Assembly: GCA_000310025.1 (NCBI GenBank)
Contig: FN649737.1
Location: forward strand, 1,507,818-1,546,670
Direction of reading: 5' to 3'
DNA length: 38,853 nt
Source: Ectocarpus siliculosus
Taxonomy: Eukaryota; Sar; Phaeophyceae; Ectocarpales; Ectocarpaceae
A program made the position numbers and the translations under genes. Positions 1 to 11,500 of the stretch are shown piece after piece (position 1 is the stretch's first letter; every line of letters starts with the position of its first letter). The notes beneath the pieces are model-generated. The model saw only the letters and a list, made by a program, of their open reading frames with translations, did not search any database and was not told the origin of the DNA.

Positions 1-130
1 AGCCCCCGGTTTCCCGAAAATTCCCCGAAAAGTGGCCCCCCCCCCCCCCCCCCAAGCCCCCCACCCCCCCCCCCCCCCCCCCCGGCCCCTCCGCCCCCTG
101 GGCCTGATCCGGCAGACGCCCCTTGGCCGA
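1..130. repeat. C-rich low-complexity edge
   Basis: Two long cytosine runs (about 36-53 and 64-83) sit in a C/G-biased stretch at the window edge. No coding signal is visible. Runs like this are unstable and often mark poor assembly, so the exact length is doubtful. From here to about 540 I found no exon I could defend, although the CFAP57-like gene must continue leftwards. Confidence 0.6.
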
Positions 131-630
131 TGGGGTAGGCGCGGATTCCTCCTGGCATCCCTGGCTGAGCAATGCCTGCGAAAAGCATCTTGACTTTGTC
201 AGCCACCTGTTACGGGGGAGGCGTGGGTCGACGCATCGGTTTGGACGGAGTGGGTGCTCGTGTCTGCCATGAGTGGAACGGGATAGAGAGCGCGCGGTGG
301 GAAGGATAGTTGGGTATCCTACAAGACAAACACGCCGAAACGTCAACGCGCTGAATTGACAAACTACGAGGCCACGAGTCAAAGAGAAGCGACAAACCGT
401 ACGCCCACTTTTCCTTGGGGAAAGTTTGCATAACTGATGCGCACATGCAAACGAGGATTTTCACCACCATGCAGTACGTGAAGCCTTCCCTTTTGGCAAG
501 CTGGGGTTTGGGCAAAAACAAAAGGCCAGTTGAGTTCTCCTAGGTGCGGTGTGACGTCACGGCAAGGTAGTATTGCGGAGAAATTGTGATACTTGAGCGG
601 CGGTAACACGCATTGGACGGCGTTACCCAC

Positions 631-3600
631 CTGTAGCACGCCGAAGGGGACGTTGGTGGAAACTAGCGCTTTCACCCCGGTAGCAGCTTCGGGCGAGGCT
701 TTCACCAGGTTTAACTCCCTGCGGAATTGACCAATGAAGTCATACAATACCACGTCATCATGATTTTACCGCATCATCCCGTAAGCCTTTCTGGTTTGAA
801 AAAGGAAGTGCTAGCACTTGCAAGTAATCTAAAAGGCTGTGAGCTCGACGTTGACGATATACCTGATCTGCATGTCGTCTCCGACGCAAAACTGCCTCGA
901 GAAGTCCCTCGTTGCAGATGCGGCGTGAAGGGCACACCGAGCCTGTGAGTTACACCCCCAGAGAGCGAACACCGTTGTAAATGTCCATACAAAATGGTGA
1001 CAAAAGGTGTACAAGTTTGTGGACTTGATGGCTGGCAAGATAAGACGCTGGAGGGATGCTTGTCCGCATGAAACTGTTTGGCGGGTCTCAATAGAAGACG
1101 CACATGGAATTGTCAAGGGAAGCAAAGGTCCTTGCACCTCTTCATTCCTTTCGATGTAGTGTATGTACCCCATGCGAGAGAATGCTGCTGTACCTGGTAG
1201 ATGTCGGGCAGCCTCTTTCCGGTGCACGTTTCCCACAGGTACACTTGCCCTTCGCTGCTAGCAGTCAAGATCCGGCGGTCCCTCTCTTTCCACACGATTG
1301 ACCTGGGGGTTGTAGAGGACACATATTAGGCTCGCAAGCACGGGCTTGACCTAAGAACAATGACCTCCAGTGGAAAATGACCGTTGTCCCTGGAAGTAAT
1401 CCTGTGACTAGAAGATTCTTGGAAACAAATCAGGTTCAAACAGGGATTGACGTACACAGGTCCTGCACAGGGAGATCTGCCGCATGTGCACTAAAGTTAA
1501 CCAGCCCTCTCCACGAATGTGCGATGCTCACAGATCATCACCGCATGACGCTGCCGAAACTCAACCTGTACAGGTGATGAAGTCCTACCTGATCCTTCCC
1601 TGGTGACCTTTAAGAGACGTCACGAGATTACACGTGAAAGTTTCGTACACCAGGATCTGTTTATCGTTGGCAAGGGTAGAGAGACACGGCAGGGCAGTGA
1701 TGTTGGAAGGGCAGGATCGACACGGATATCAATATATTGTGCCATACCTTCTTCCACCACCAAGGTCAAATGGGGACCAGCTTGGTGTGTGTCACTAACT
1801 ACATTTACCTTCTATTCACCTCTTTAGTGCCCTTTAGGGCATATAAACCACATGCAAGTTTCGTGGTCACGATAAACTAAACAAAAACAAGCTAACAATA
1901 ACATCAAGAGAAGACGCACCGAAAGTCCCACCAGAAGCGAGAAAGAACAACCTCCCAATAAGGAGACCCGCGTACGCAAGATCGACTTAACAAATTATGT
2001 GTTTGTTTGACAAAGAATTCATCTCCCGAGATAACGAAAATGTCCCACCAACAAAGGAGACATCTCAAGACTACCAAAGGCAATGGTAGCAATTCCACCG
2101 GATGCATTTTGAAGGCATAGGGAAGGAAAATTAGCGACAAGCCATTTCGTACTTCTGTGCTGCATCAAACAGCGATGCCCCCCCCCCTTGTGCTAGCGTT
2201 CAATACTGTAAGCACTTGGAATCTTCGCGACATGTTGAATTTCGTTTAACAGGAGCCACGTGTTTCCCACCTGAGCGTTGTGAGAAAAAGAAAAATATTG
2301 CCCCCCTCCGCTGAAGCACACCACTCGGCAGTGTTTGACGACGAACTCCTTCAACTCGCGCACGTCCTCCATGAGGATGCTGTACAGCCGAACCTTTTTC
2401 ATGCGGTGAGTATCGATCGAGCATGCCCATGGCGGACATCCGGACAGGTGTATTTTCACGGGAATGGGCGAGAGTGTTTAGTTAGAGAACGTATTATCGC
2501 TGGCCTCGACATCCATCCAGTCAACACCGTTGTTCACTCCTAGAAATGACAGCAGCACCGAGTCTGCTCGAACGTTACGGAGAAGCCTGCTTTTCATCAC
2601 CTTTTCGCCGAAGGAAACGAGGAGGTACAGGCCGGAGGGGTGGAGGGAGACGGCGAGGGGTGCGGCGTCGAAGAAGCTGATGAGCTCCGAAGACTTGTCC
2701 TGGAAGTTCCAAAGTCGAAGAGCCTTGTCCATGCCCACCGTCGCCACCTATTCCCACGGTGTACGGAGAACGGAGAATGATACAATACAATCGCAGTCGG
2801 CACATTGCTACCAAGCGGCAATCCGTGTCACTCGTAAAATTCATCGAGGTTTCCTGTAAGTGTGATGCCGTAACACATATTTGTAGCCCAATACTCCACT
2901 GCTACATAAACCTTGCAGGCAGAAGGCCCAACGCATGCTTTTATTACCGCTAGTGCTTCAAGGCGCTTTCATTGCTTGTAACAGTGCCAGGGTAGCTTAT
3001 GGCAGCACCCCGGAAGCACGTGACAGCCCCTTGGTCTCATCGCGACAGACTCCACCTCCATCCGTTTCAAGTCAGCCATTTTACTCGGACTGGCACTCGG
3101 GGTTTAGCTCGGTCAGAAGTATCTCACCAGGGGCTTCCACACCGCCACCGAGACGCCGGTGATTCGCGACGAGGGGACCCCTGTTGTCCCCCCGCCAGGG
3201 CGCGTAGGAGCGGTTGGAATGGGAAACGGCCCCGCCATCCTCTCGAAATTCATGGTGTCCTCTTTCAAGATGTCCGTGTTCGACAAGGCAAGGCTGCCAC
3301 AGGCAGCAGACAGGAGGGAGAAAATCGTGGTGTTAGCGATGCAGTCGTCGCGATAAGTCCGCGCGCAACGTGCGCGACGCAGATGGTCATGAAACGTCAG
3401 TAGACACATCTTCGTTCCCTGCACGGGACCAGGCCAAGAACAAGACGAGCAGAGGTACAGTACAATGTGTCGTGTGAGCTGTCAGCCAGAAATCTCCATT
3501 CTACTCACCTGTATATCTGGTTGTTGGATGTCGTAAGAGCCAGCTGGTCTTCGCTAGGGCTGATCGCAAGGTTGGTGATGGAGCTCACGTTAGCTTCAAT

Positions 3601-5348
3601 TCGAAACGTCTGCACCGGGCGGAGGGAGGGCACAAGAGTGCAGCAACAAGCGTGAGGGCTTGCGGGGCAAGTCGTGTCCGTAGTTTGGTTGCCAGATTGA
3701 AGCACCTGTTGGAGGCGAGTTGTACTGAACCCAACCGCACTACTCGCAGAACACAGCAGTACACAACAAAGAAACAACACAGCTGCTGCACGATGCGTAC
3801 GACCGAAACAGAGCTAAGCATGGTGTCCCGCAAGACTCGTCACAATCTCCTGAACCGGTTGTACAGCAGTTTTTCCGCCCAATGACGTGTTCAGCCGACA
3901 CTAACCAACCTCACGCCAAGAAAACCTTCGTCACCTTGAGGCACTTAAAGAACTCTCCGGGTTCGTCCGATCTTTCGAACACCCTTAATACCCCGTTGGC
4001 ACCGCCAGCGACGAATCCCTTGGTGAAGGCGGCCAGGATGCAGATAGCCTCGACTGTGGGGGTCCCTAGCGCGCACCGAAACTCCAAGGTTTCGAAAAGG
4101 TACAAATCGCCTTGATCTGTTGATACCACGACCTGTTTCGGGCACATCGAGATTGCATGTTTATGGTGTTGACGTTGTCAAAGTTGGTTTTACATCAAAT
4201 CGTCCATACCCCGTGGTGAAGTGGTATGAGAGCCACCACGAGCAGACTTTGTTATTCTCCACCAACACGGGAGTTGTCAACGAAACAAATATCAAGGGGA
4301 TCTGCAAAGAGTTTGCGTGTACCACTTTGCCTAAAAAGCTGATGACGGACTGGCCAACTTTCCCCACCTGATCGTCCGCAAGCCAACAATGTGCCGTGTA
4401 CACCTGTAGCTCCATCTTTAGACTCAGCGGTAGAGGCTTGAACTGAGCGTCAACCACACGGAAAAATCGTAGAATTTTATCCCCGGTAACGCAAACCACG
4501 GCGGGATCTGAAGGACAGAAGTCCGCTTGATTCACTGCCGGGGCCGGGTCACCGTTTGCTCCTGGGCTAGAGATCTTGACCGAGCAGATGACTTTCGCCG
4601 CCTGCCGAGGTGTAGTGTAGCAGTCACCCCACGCATTGTGACGCCGAGGTTTCTTCGAAAGAGCAATGCGTGTTCCGATTGTTATTGCTGCCTCTCGTTA
4701 CGGCTAACGTTTTCTGGTTGAGCTGGACTGGTCCGTGTGTGGGATACCGCATCGGAATAACCTGTTGGGACCTCTGGCCACTCCGTTCATCTTGTAGCAA
4801 CTACTCGCACCAACTTGTGGAACGGTGTGACACCTCTTCAGCAGTGTTGCACTCTCATGTAGTCTAACAATCCACCTTCTCAGCCGTCCACAGCACCAAC
4901 TTCCACTCCGGCGCGCCTCCCTGGGTCAGGCAAAGTCTGCCGTCTGCCGAAAACGCCACGGAAACAATATTCGGAGAGCCCATTTCGGGCCAGGAGAGCA
5001 TCTTGCGACGCCTCAGATTGACCACATCGTAGATGTTAACGGTGGGGCAGCCCTTTTCCGTCATTGCCGACTCCGCCACCGCAAGGAGACGGCGGTTTGT
5101 TGTGAGCGCCAGAGCTGTAATGCCTGCCGAAGCGGTCCCGCTTATTAACTGTGACAACGGGACGTTGATGAGTGGCAACAGCATGCGATGGGCAGGTGGT
5201 GGTCAGGCTACAAGCGCCACCCCGGTACCACCACCGTTCGTGGTACTGATGCCGAGGACGTGATGCTGACATTTTAGACGTATCAATCGTTGGACCAGCG
5301 GACATTGGAAGGTACTGAGCGGAGACCAGAACGGTTTTTAATGCGAAG

Positions 5349-5404
<56 letters not shown>

Positions 5405-6043
5405 AACAACAACAACAAAAACATATCTCTAGGACGTGTTTCTGGTGCGCATCAGAATTTCAGAACACAAGTAAGAAATGTCGATATTGATTGTCCTGCC
5501 ATTAGGCCCTCGAAGCAGCATGTAGGCTAATGCTGTATTTGGAACCTACAAATTCTGTGGAGGACACCCGCTCCGGCAACGGCGACTTTGTCGTTTCCAA
5601 CCCGTTTAGCTTGTACAATGTGCGTGGCAACACTGCCGTGCCGTTGATTGAGGTAAATCGTACATCTCCCCATTTGATATCTATTGGCAGTCAGTATACC
5701 GGTTGTAAGGCGAAGAAACAAGAAACAATGGCGCGCGGCAGACGTACGTACACCTGGTGCATATCCTATTTCTCCAGGCCATGGGGTTTCGATATGGACG
5801 GTCTGTGTGGTCTTCACCGAACACGGACAGCACCCACGGCGTGCGCAATGTGTACAATAATTCGATTGCCATTCTCACCTGCTGCGCACGTGATTCGACG
5901 TGGAGGAAGACAACACTATGGCCGCAAGGGTACACCACCAAGTGTTCATCGACAAAGTGGACGTTGCTCTTCACGTCGGTCTTGAGGCCAAACAGGTGCC
6001 CGTGACTCAACACATCCCCGGTACGCGCGTCCGGGGCTGCCAT
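631..6043 (-). CDS. CFAP57: CFAP57/WDR65-like axonemal WD40 protein, 5' part
   Basis: This is the WD-repeat half of a cilia- and flagella-associated protein 57 homologue, an axonemal component of the inner-arm/regulatory region. Exons from the start (minus strand): 6043-5879, 5148-4876, 4574-4368, 4132-3935, 3609-3509, 3293-3128, 2747-2601, 2393-2271, 1656-1589, 1302-1194, 942-863 and 718-631. All are phase-consistent, giving about 575 codons. Family landmarks are HGHLFGLKTDV near the N-terminus, NRRLLAVAE, CPSDPAVVCVTGDK, the WLADDQ/VVVSTDQGDLYLFE junction, ISPSEDQLALTTSNNQIY, VGMDKALRLWNF, VSLHPSGLYLLVSFGEK, LMEDVRELKEF, SLKGHQGRI and SIVWKERDRRILTASSEG. The ATG at 6043 is chosen because the family's N-terminal block follows directly; an in-frame ATG at 6106 is the alternative. 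The last exon may extend left of 631 to about 540. The coiled-coil half lies outside the window. The 942-863 exon is the least conserved. Confidence 0.88.
5348..5421. repeat. (AAC)n microsatellite in CFAP57 intron 1
   Basis: About 24 AAC units with one AAT interruption near 5404 lie inside the first intron (5149-5878) of the CFAP57-like gene. On the transcribed strand this is a GTT repeat. No coding function is implied. Confidence 0.95.
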
Positions 6044-8536
6044 CGTGAAGGTGTGTGGCTCCGAGGAGGGGAGTGGTCCACCACAGCAACAGTCGATATT
6101 ATTCACGGGGAAGTTGGTGACGTTGGTGACGAGATTAGCCGCGCCATCACTTTGGATCTACGCTCATGTCGAGCGGCCGACGCGAGGCGGACAGTTTCAG
6201 GAGCTCCGCAACATCCATCCTGCTTTTTACAGGAACGGGGGTAGGCATTGTCGAAAATGAAAAATAGCGAGGGGTGGGGTGTAAAATTGAGAAAAAATGG
6301 CCGTTGCCCCTTTTCTCTCGGGGAACCTTGCTTGCACGGGACGGCAAAGCTCGGAGAGCTAGGGCCCTCGTCGTGGGTGGTGGAGAGCAACGCCAGGGAA
6401 GGGGGAGTGGGAAGGAATCCGACCTTCGTCCGCGATCTGTGGCTGGAAAACTGCCCGGAGACTGCCCTAAGGGAGCCAAGGTGTGTGTGCAGGATTTTTG
6501 AACGAGCAAACGGTCGGCGGATCGATTTGCGACCACGCGACAACCAACATCGCTGGTCGACAACGTGCGTTGGGGGAGCTTGTTGCGCACCAGGTTGGTC
6601 CCACGGAGAGGTGTTGGTGAAAACATCAACCTCCAAGCAATCGAGTTTGAACGGAAAAACATACCAACCGTGGTTGAAACAGCACCTGCAACGTGTTTGC
6701 GGATTGATTTTCGAGGTCATACACACATGCGGCACCCGAATAACCGATGACCTCGGCCGGTCCCAATGATCCAAAACGGGGTAGGGCAGAGAAATCAGCG
6801 CTCCGTACCCCGTCATCCAGGTGCACAGAAAGTTCTGTTGGTATTTCTGCTGCAGATATGCTGCCTGTATCCTTTCCCATGTATTTTGCGCGTACGAAGC
6901 TACCCTCTGCGCGCAAGTCTGTGTAGCAGACGAACTGACCTGGGGGTCGGCGTGTACAACACACAAAACACAAACGATTATGTAACGATTCCCCAAAAGG
7001 CGAACCCAACGAAATGGGGACGCTCGGGGTTCTTTCGTCTTTGTTTGTCCAACGAAGCATCATTCATGTCGTGGCACTTAACCGGTAGTCAGGGTCCAGA
7101 AAAGGCGTCGCTCCACGCCCTTTCCTTACACAGAGTTAACGCAACGTCCAGCAGGAACCGGTGATGACGCCGAATACCCCCCCCCCCCAACAGAGCGTTT
7201 TTGTCCGCCTTCGGTTGTTGTTGTTGTTGTTGTCTTCACATTAAAAAACGGTCCGGTCTCCGCTCTATACCTAATGTCCATAATGGTCCAACTGACGCGC
7301 ATGCCTTCCGGTTCTATGAACAAAAACACTATCCCTGCTGTCGCGGCACTTACTGCTGTGTAGTGGGTACAGTACATTAGTCAAGGCCAAGAAAGGCTGT
7401 TGCTCCACGCCCGTTCCCATGGGTACATACACAGCAGTCACAAACACATTCCGCCGATTGCCACCGCCTATCGTGCGACTCAGGATGGTGCTGCTTCTGC
7501 TGCCACCGAAGACACATCCAAGAAGTGGCACCCACCTAGACACATTCTTAGGCTTGATTTGTCCAAATTAAGAGGTTGCCAATGCCGCCAATGCCGATTT
7601 TGGAACTATCTCGTTGAGAGCTTTCACCAGTTTCTCTAGATATAATGATTGGTCGGTTTTCGCAACCGCGGTACTGTACAGTAGTGTAGAGCCATCATGA
7701 GCATATCGTTCAAGAGGGGTGCGCCTCCGAAGATCGGGTATCTTCATTAATGTCTTGGTGCAGCCGTATCACCCCGACATGACAGAAAACATCGGGCATC
7801 AATTACGGATATGCCACTAAGAGTATCCGACGGTGGATCCGGCTGAGTTGCCACTGGCTGGGTTCCTGGGCTCAAAATTGTACATCCTCCCTGACGCAGA
7901 ACAAGTGTCGTAAATCTAATCCATCATCAGCAGCTCCTGTCGGCTGCAGCTTGGTTTCATATGCTTGCATCACCTGTTTGCCATCAAAAGTAGAACCGCC
8001 CTGTATGAGCGCCCTGACAACAACGTCCATTGGTCAGTTGCGACCTCCAGATACACTCGTCTCTACCATTCCGGCCAGCAGAGTTAAACACATCCATACC
8101 CGCCCACGTCTCTTGAGTTGCAAACGATCTACAGACCGGATTATCAGGGTCCTTGCTGATTACACCCACCACATGCTGTCCTGTACAGTAGTCCAACCTC
8201 CTGGCATGTACGCAAAGGCCGTTTTTTTTTTTCTCTGGGTCATGCCTCTTAATACAGGATGTGATACGTAAGACGGCAATTGCGTAGTTCAATTCAACAC
8301 CACCTAACTACTTCGGCAACGCGTAAGTTTTCGACCTGATGGAGATGCCTCATGCAATCGCTATGGAACATCTATCTCTACACATGTGCCGCACGTTTGG
8401 CCTCTACCACTGCTTTTGACACCCATCGTCTTGGTGGTTCTTTGGCAGATTTGATTTTGCCACCGACGAGCCAGTGGCACTTGATCAAGGAGAGTCAACG
8501 CGGAACCTCTCGCACAAGAGAAGAAGCGGATTTGAA
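6044..8536. other. Divergent intergenic region between CFAP57 and NCAPH2
   Basis: The two genes point away from each other across about 2.5 kb, so this region should hold both promoters and 5' UTRs. It contains a (TTG)n run at 7213-7232, a short C run near 7181-7188 and a T run near 8221-8231. A long open frame on the minus strand (6996-6103) has no family resemblance and no conserved composition, so I do not call it a gene. No TATA box or other promoter element could be placed with confidence. Confidence 0.55.
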
Positions 8537-11500
8537 ATGAGCAGCTCAGCGGACAGTGACCGCGAGGAGCGGTTCAAGCACATCTTGCAGCCGATCAGGT
8601 GGGGACGTAGCCTTTCCCGAATGATCTTGCAACCGCTAGCGCTTCTCCTGCTTCTCTGCGGTGCACACAACATGTCGCCGTCGTAAGTATGCGGGTGATG
8701 GAGTGTTGGGCACGAGTTGGCATGCTACACGTTAGGAGAATACTGGTGGCCGAACAACGCCACTGATTGTCAAGTCATCTTGGAGTAACCTCGAGTACAC
8801 CCGAAACCTAACCAGGGACTTGGCCCAGAACTGGGATGTGGACATCGCAACGAGTCTTGAGGATTACTTGGAGGACCTGGAACACATCACCATCACCTTG
8901 GATGGCGGTGCTTCCAAGGTTAACTTCGCAGAAGCGGCCCTGCTGATTCAGGTATGGCTTGCTGTGAGCACGACGGTCAGGACTGGGCGCCATCGAAGAG
9001 CTATCAACTCGCTGTGTAGTTGCGCCCCTTGCGATACTCTGCAGCGAGAGATGCTTCGTTTTTTCTCGCTGGCAGTGCGAGGCCTCAACCAGTCCCTCAC
9101 GTCTCGGCCGATTTATTGCGACGTCCATACAGGTCCCGCATCAGTACATATGTACATAGTGCGTCCACGTCCGTCTCAAACACGCGCTTTTTGCCTGTGT
9201 CGGTGGCCTTGCATGTTTCGTGCGTGTGCAGGGGTCGACTTGCGTGTACAGCCGCAAGGTGGAGCACGTGTACCAGCTGGTGCAGAGGACGATAGACTTC
9301 CTGACCCAGCAGAAGCAGCAGAACAACAACAACGCCGCCAAGAGCAAGAGCGGCGACGGAGATGTCGGCGACGACAGCATTATGGGAGGAGATGTGCGTA
9401 CTGTGTATGTCGAGATGCTGTTGTTACGGCGGCGTTGAGTGCGACACGGTGCAAGATGGAACCTAGGCCGAGTACAACAACGGTGGGGCGAGCCATGACT
9501 TCGGAGTGTGGCATCGGAGCGTGGATGCCCGACATTTTAGAGCGTGTGTTGTCTTCAAGAGTCCTGTTCGAATCGTCGATATACATTGTCGATCAGTAAT
9601 TCACTCTCACCAACGTTGTAGCTCCGTGTTTGCTTCCCGAACCCCTATCGCAACCAGCAACGCGTAGAAACTCTTAACGTTGAACGTCTCCGGTCCTCTA
9701 TCAGTGCCTCTTCGCGTGCATGCCTGCAAAACTTGTGTAATGCGGTGCATGCCTGACCACGTTTTTCAGGAGACGGCCTTTCTTCCTCTGGATGACATCA
9801 TCCTCGAGGGGAAGCACATTGACATCGGATCTACTTCTAGCAGATCGAGGAACCGGCGCCGCTCTTCCATCGCCCCTAGTAGCGGCTTCCACGGTCGCGG
9901 CCATGGTCAAGGCGAGGACGGGGGAGCCGGCGGCGGTTTGCCGGGGGGTGGGGACGTGCCGGATATCACCCGCCCGCCGATGTTTCTCATGGAGCAGGAC
10001 TATGGAAATTCGTTCAAGATGAGCACCTGTGCTCCGCAGCAGCTGGTAGGTCAACGTACTTGGCAAGCGGTGGTCAGCCATCATACACGCACCGCTTCGT
10101 GCTCCTGTTTTCTCGACTTGTACAGCGGAGGCGTTTGTGTGAAACGTTGACATTCGGTTGAATTTTGCCAAAAGATCGTATGGCATTGGTAAATAATGTG
10201 CTCGGGATATGTTGCTGCCGTTTTGAAGCAGAAGGGCCGCGGCATCGGAGCCCGTCGCAATACCCAGGCGGGACCCACCCCTCAGGACACTAAACCAGTG
10301 TCCTGTTGCGCCCCACGTTCTTCCTGCCCGCTCCCTTCTTTTTGCCGCTAAACAAACACCCTCTTATTGTCTCCATCTATGCGGTCGAGACCAGTCCGGC
10401 ACGCTCCTGATAGAAGGCGGTGCGCTGGACGACTCGCTTTTTGCTCAAGGCGATGCCGAGACGAGTGAAGCAGCAAGGGCGTGCGACTTTTGGCGAGGTT
10501 TGGGCCGGGAGGGGGACGGAGGGTTGAAGGCGCGGGCTGACGGGGAGAGATGGACGGGCTCTGGCATGGACATGGGCGGCGGCGATGACGGCGACGATTC
10601 TGATGGGGGCGGTGGAGGGTTTGATGGAGACTTTGGGCCGGGTGACGACTTCGATGACCCGAGAGATGACGTGAGGCACTCAGGGGGGGAATGGGAGCAG
10701 GGAGGTCGGCAACTTGCTCGAACACGGGTGGTCATAATTATGGGTATGCCCATTGGTCACAAGTAGATACATACATCCATTGGTCGCAAGCACTCACTAT
10801 CTTTGTTTCCACCTCCATCCGTTTATTTTACCCGGCCGCAGATACTGAATGTACCCGCAACATCTCTGCCTCATGGGTGGCATGTTGATGCCCCTTTCCG
10901 CACAGACTTTGGGTATCTAGCGTGGTTTCATGGTGACACTGCGGTGGCGTGGGTGATGGGGATAGAATGTTTTGAACCATTTTCTTGGTGGAGATGGAGT
11001 TTCACCCACATCACCGCTGACTGCTGTCGCGTTCGGGATTGACGCGTTTTGACGTGCAGGTGCCAGTCGACGGCCCGCGGACACCCGAAGGTTCGGTGTC
11101 GGGAAGGCGGGAGCTGCGGCAACGCGAGTCGATCGAGAAGGAGGTGCTAAAGGCCGACAAGGCGGTAAGTTTGAGATGTGTGTCTACCATCACTGGTTGT
11201 CGACGCCATGGTCTTGCGTCTTGTGCGTCTCCAATGCCCCGGAGCAGGACGCTTCAGTAGTGACGCCGTTTCGTTGGCGTGCTTTGGCGCTTTGGGGGCG
11301 CTGGATTGTTGGCACGTGAAAATACTCCGAATCAAGATTGCGCTTGTGCAAAGCTCTTGTCTTTTGCGTGATCTATACACTGCTGTTCTACTACAGTGCT
11401 ATTTACGACCGTTTTGGCGGTTTTTCTTTTCTTTTCTACGGTGTGTTGGGGTGCGAAAAGGCTCTTCATGCCCAGTAAGATGCAGATTTGCGACATTCCG

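Noticed and set aside
6103-6996. 297-codon open frame on the minus strand upstream of CFAP57
   Set aside because: No domain resemblance and a mixed composition rich in Arg, Ser and Pro that reads like translated GC-rich non-coding DNA. It lies where the promoter and 5' UTR are expected.
8820-9599. 259-codon plus-strand open frame
   Set aside because: Only its first part (8816-8951) is NCAPH2 exon 2. The rest is read-through of the introns and of exon 3 in the wrong frame.
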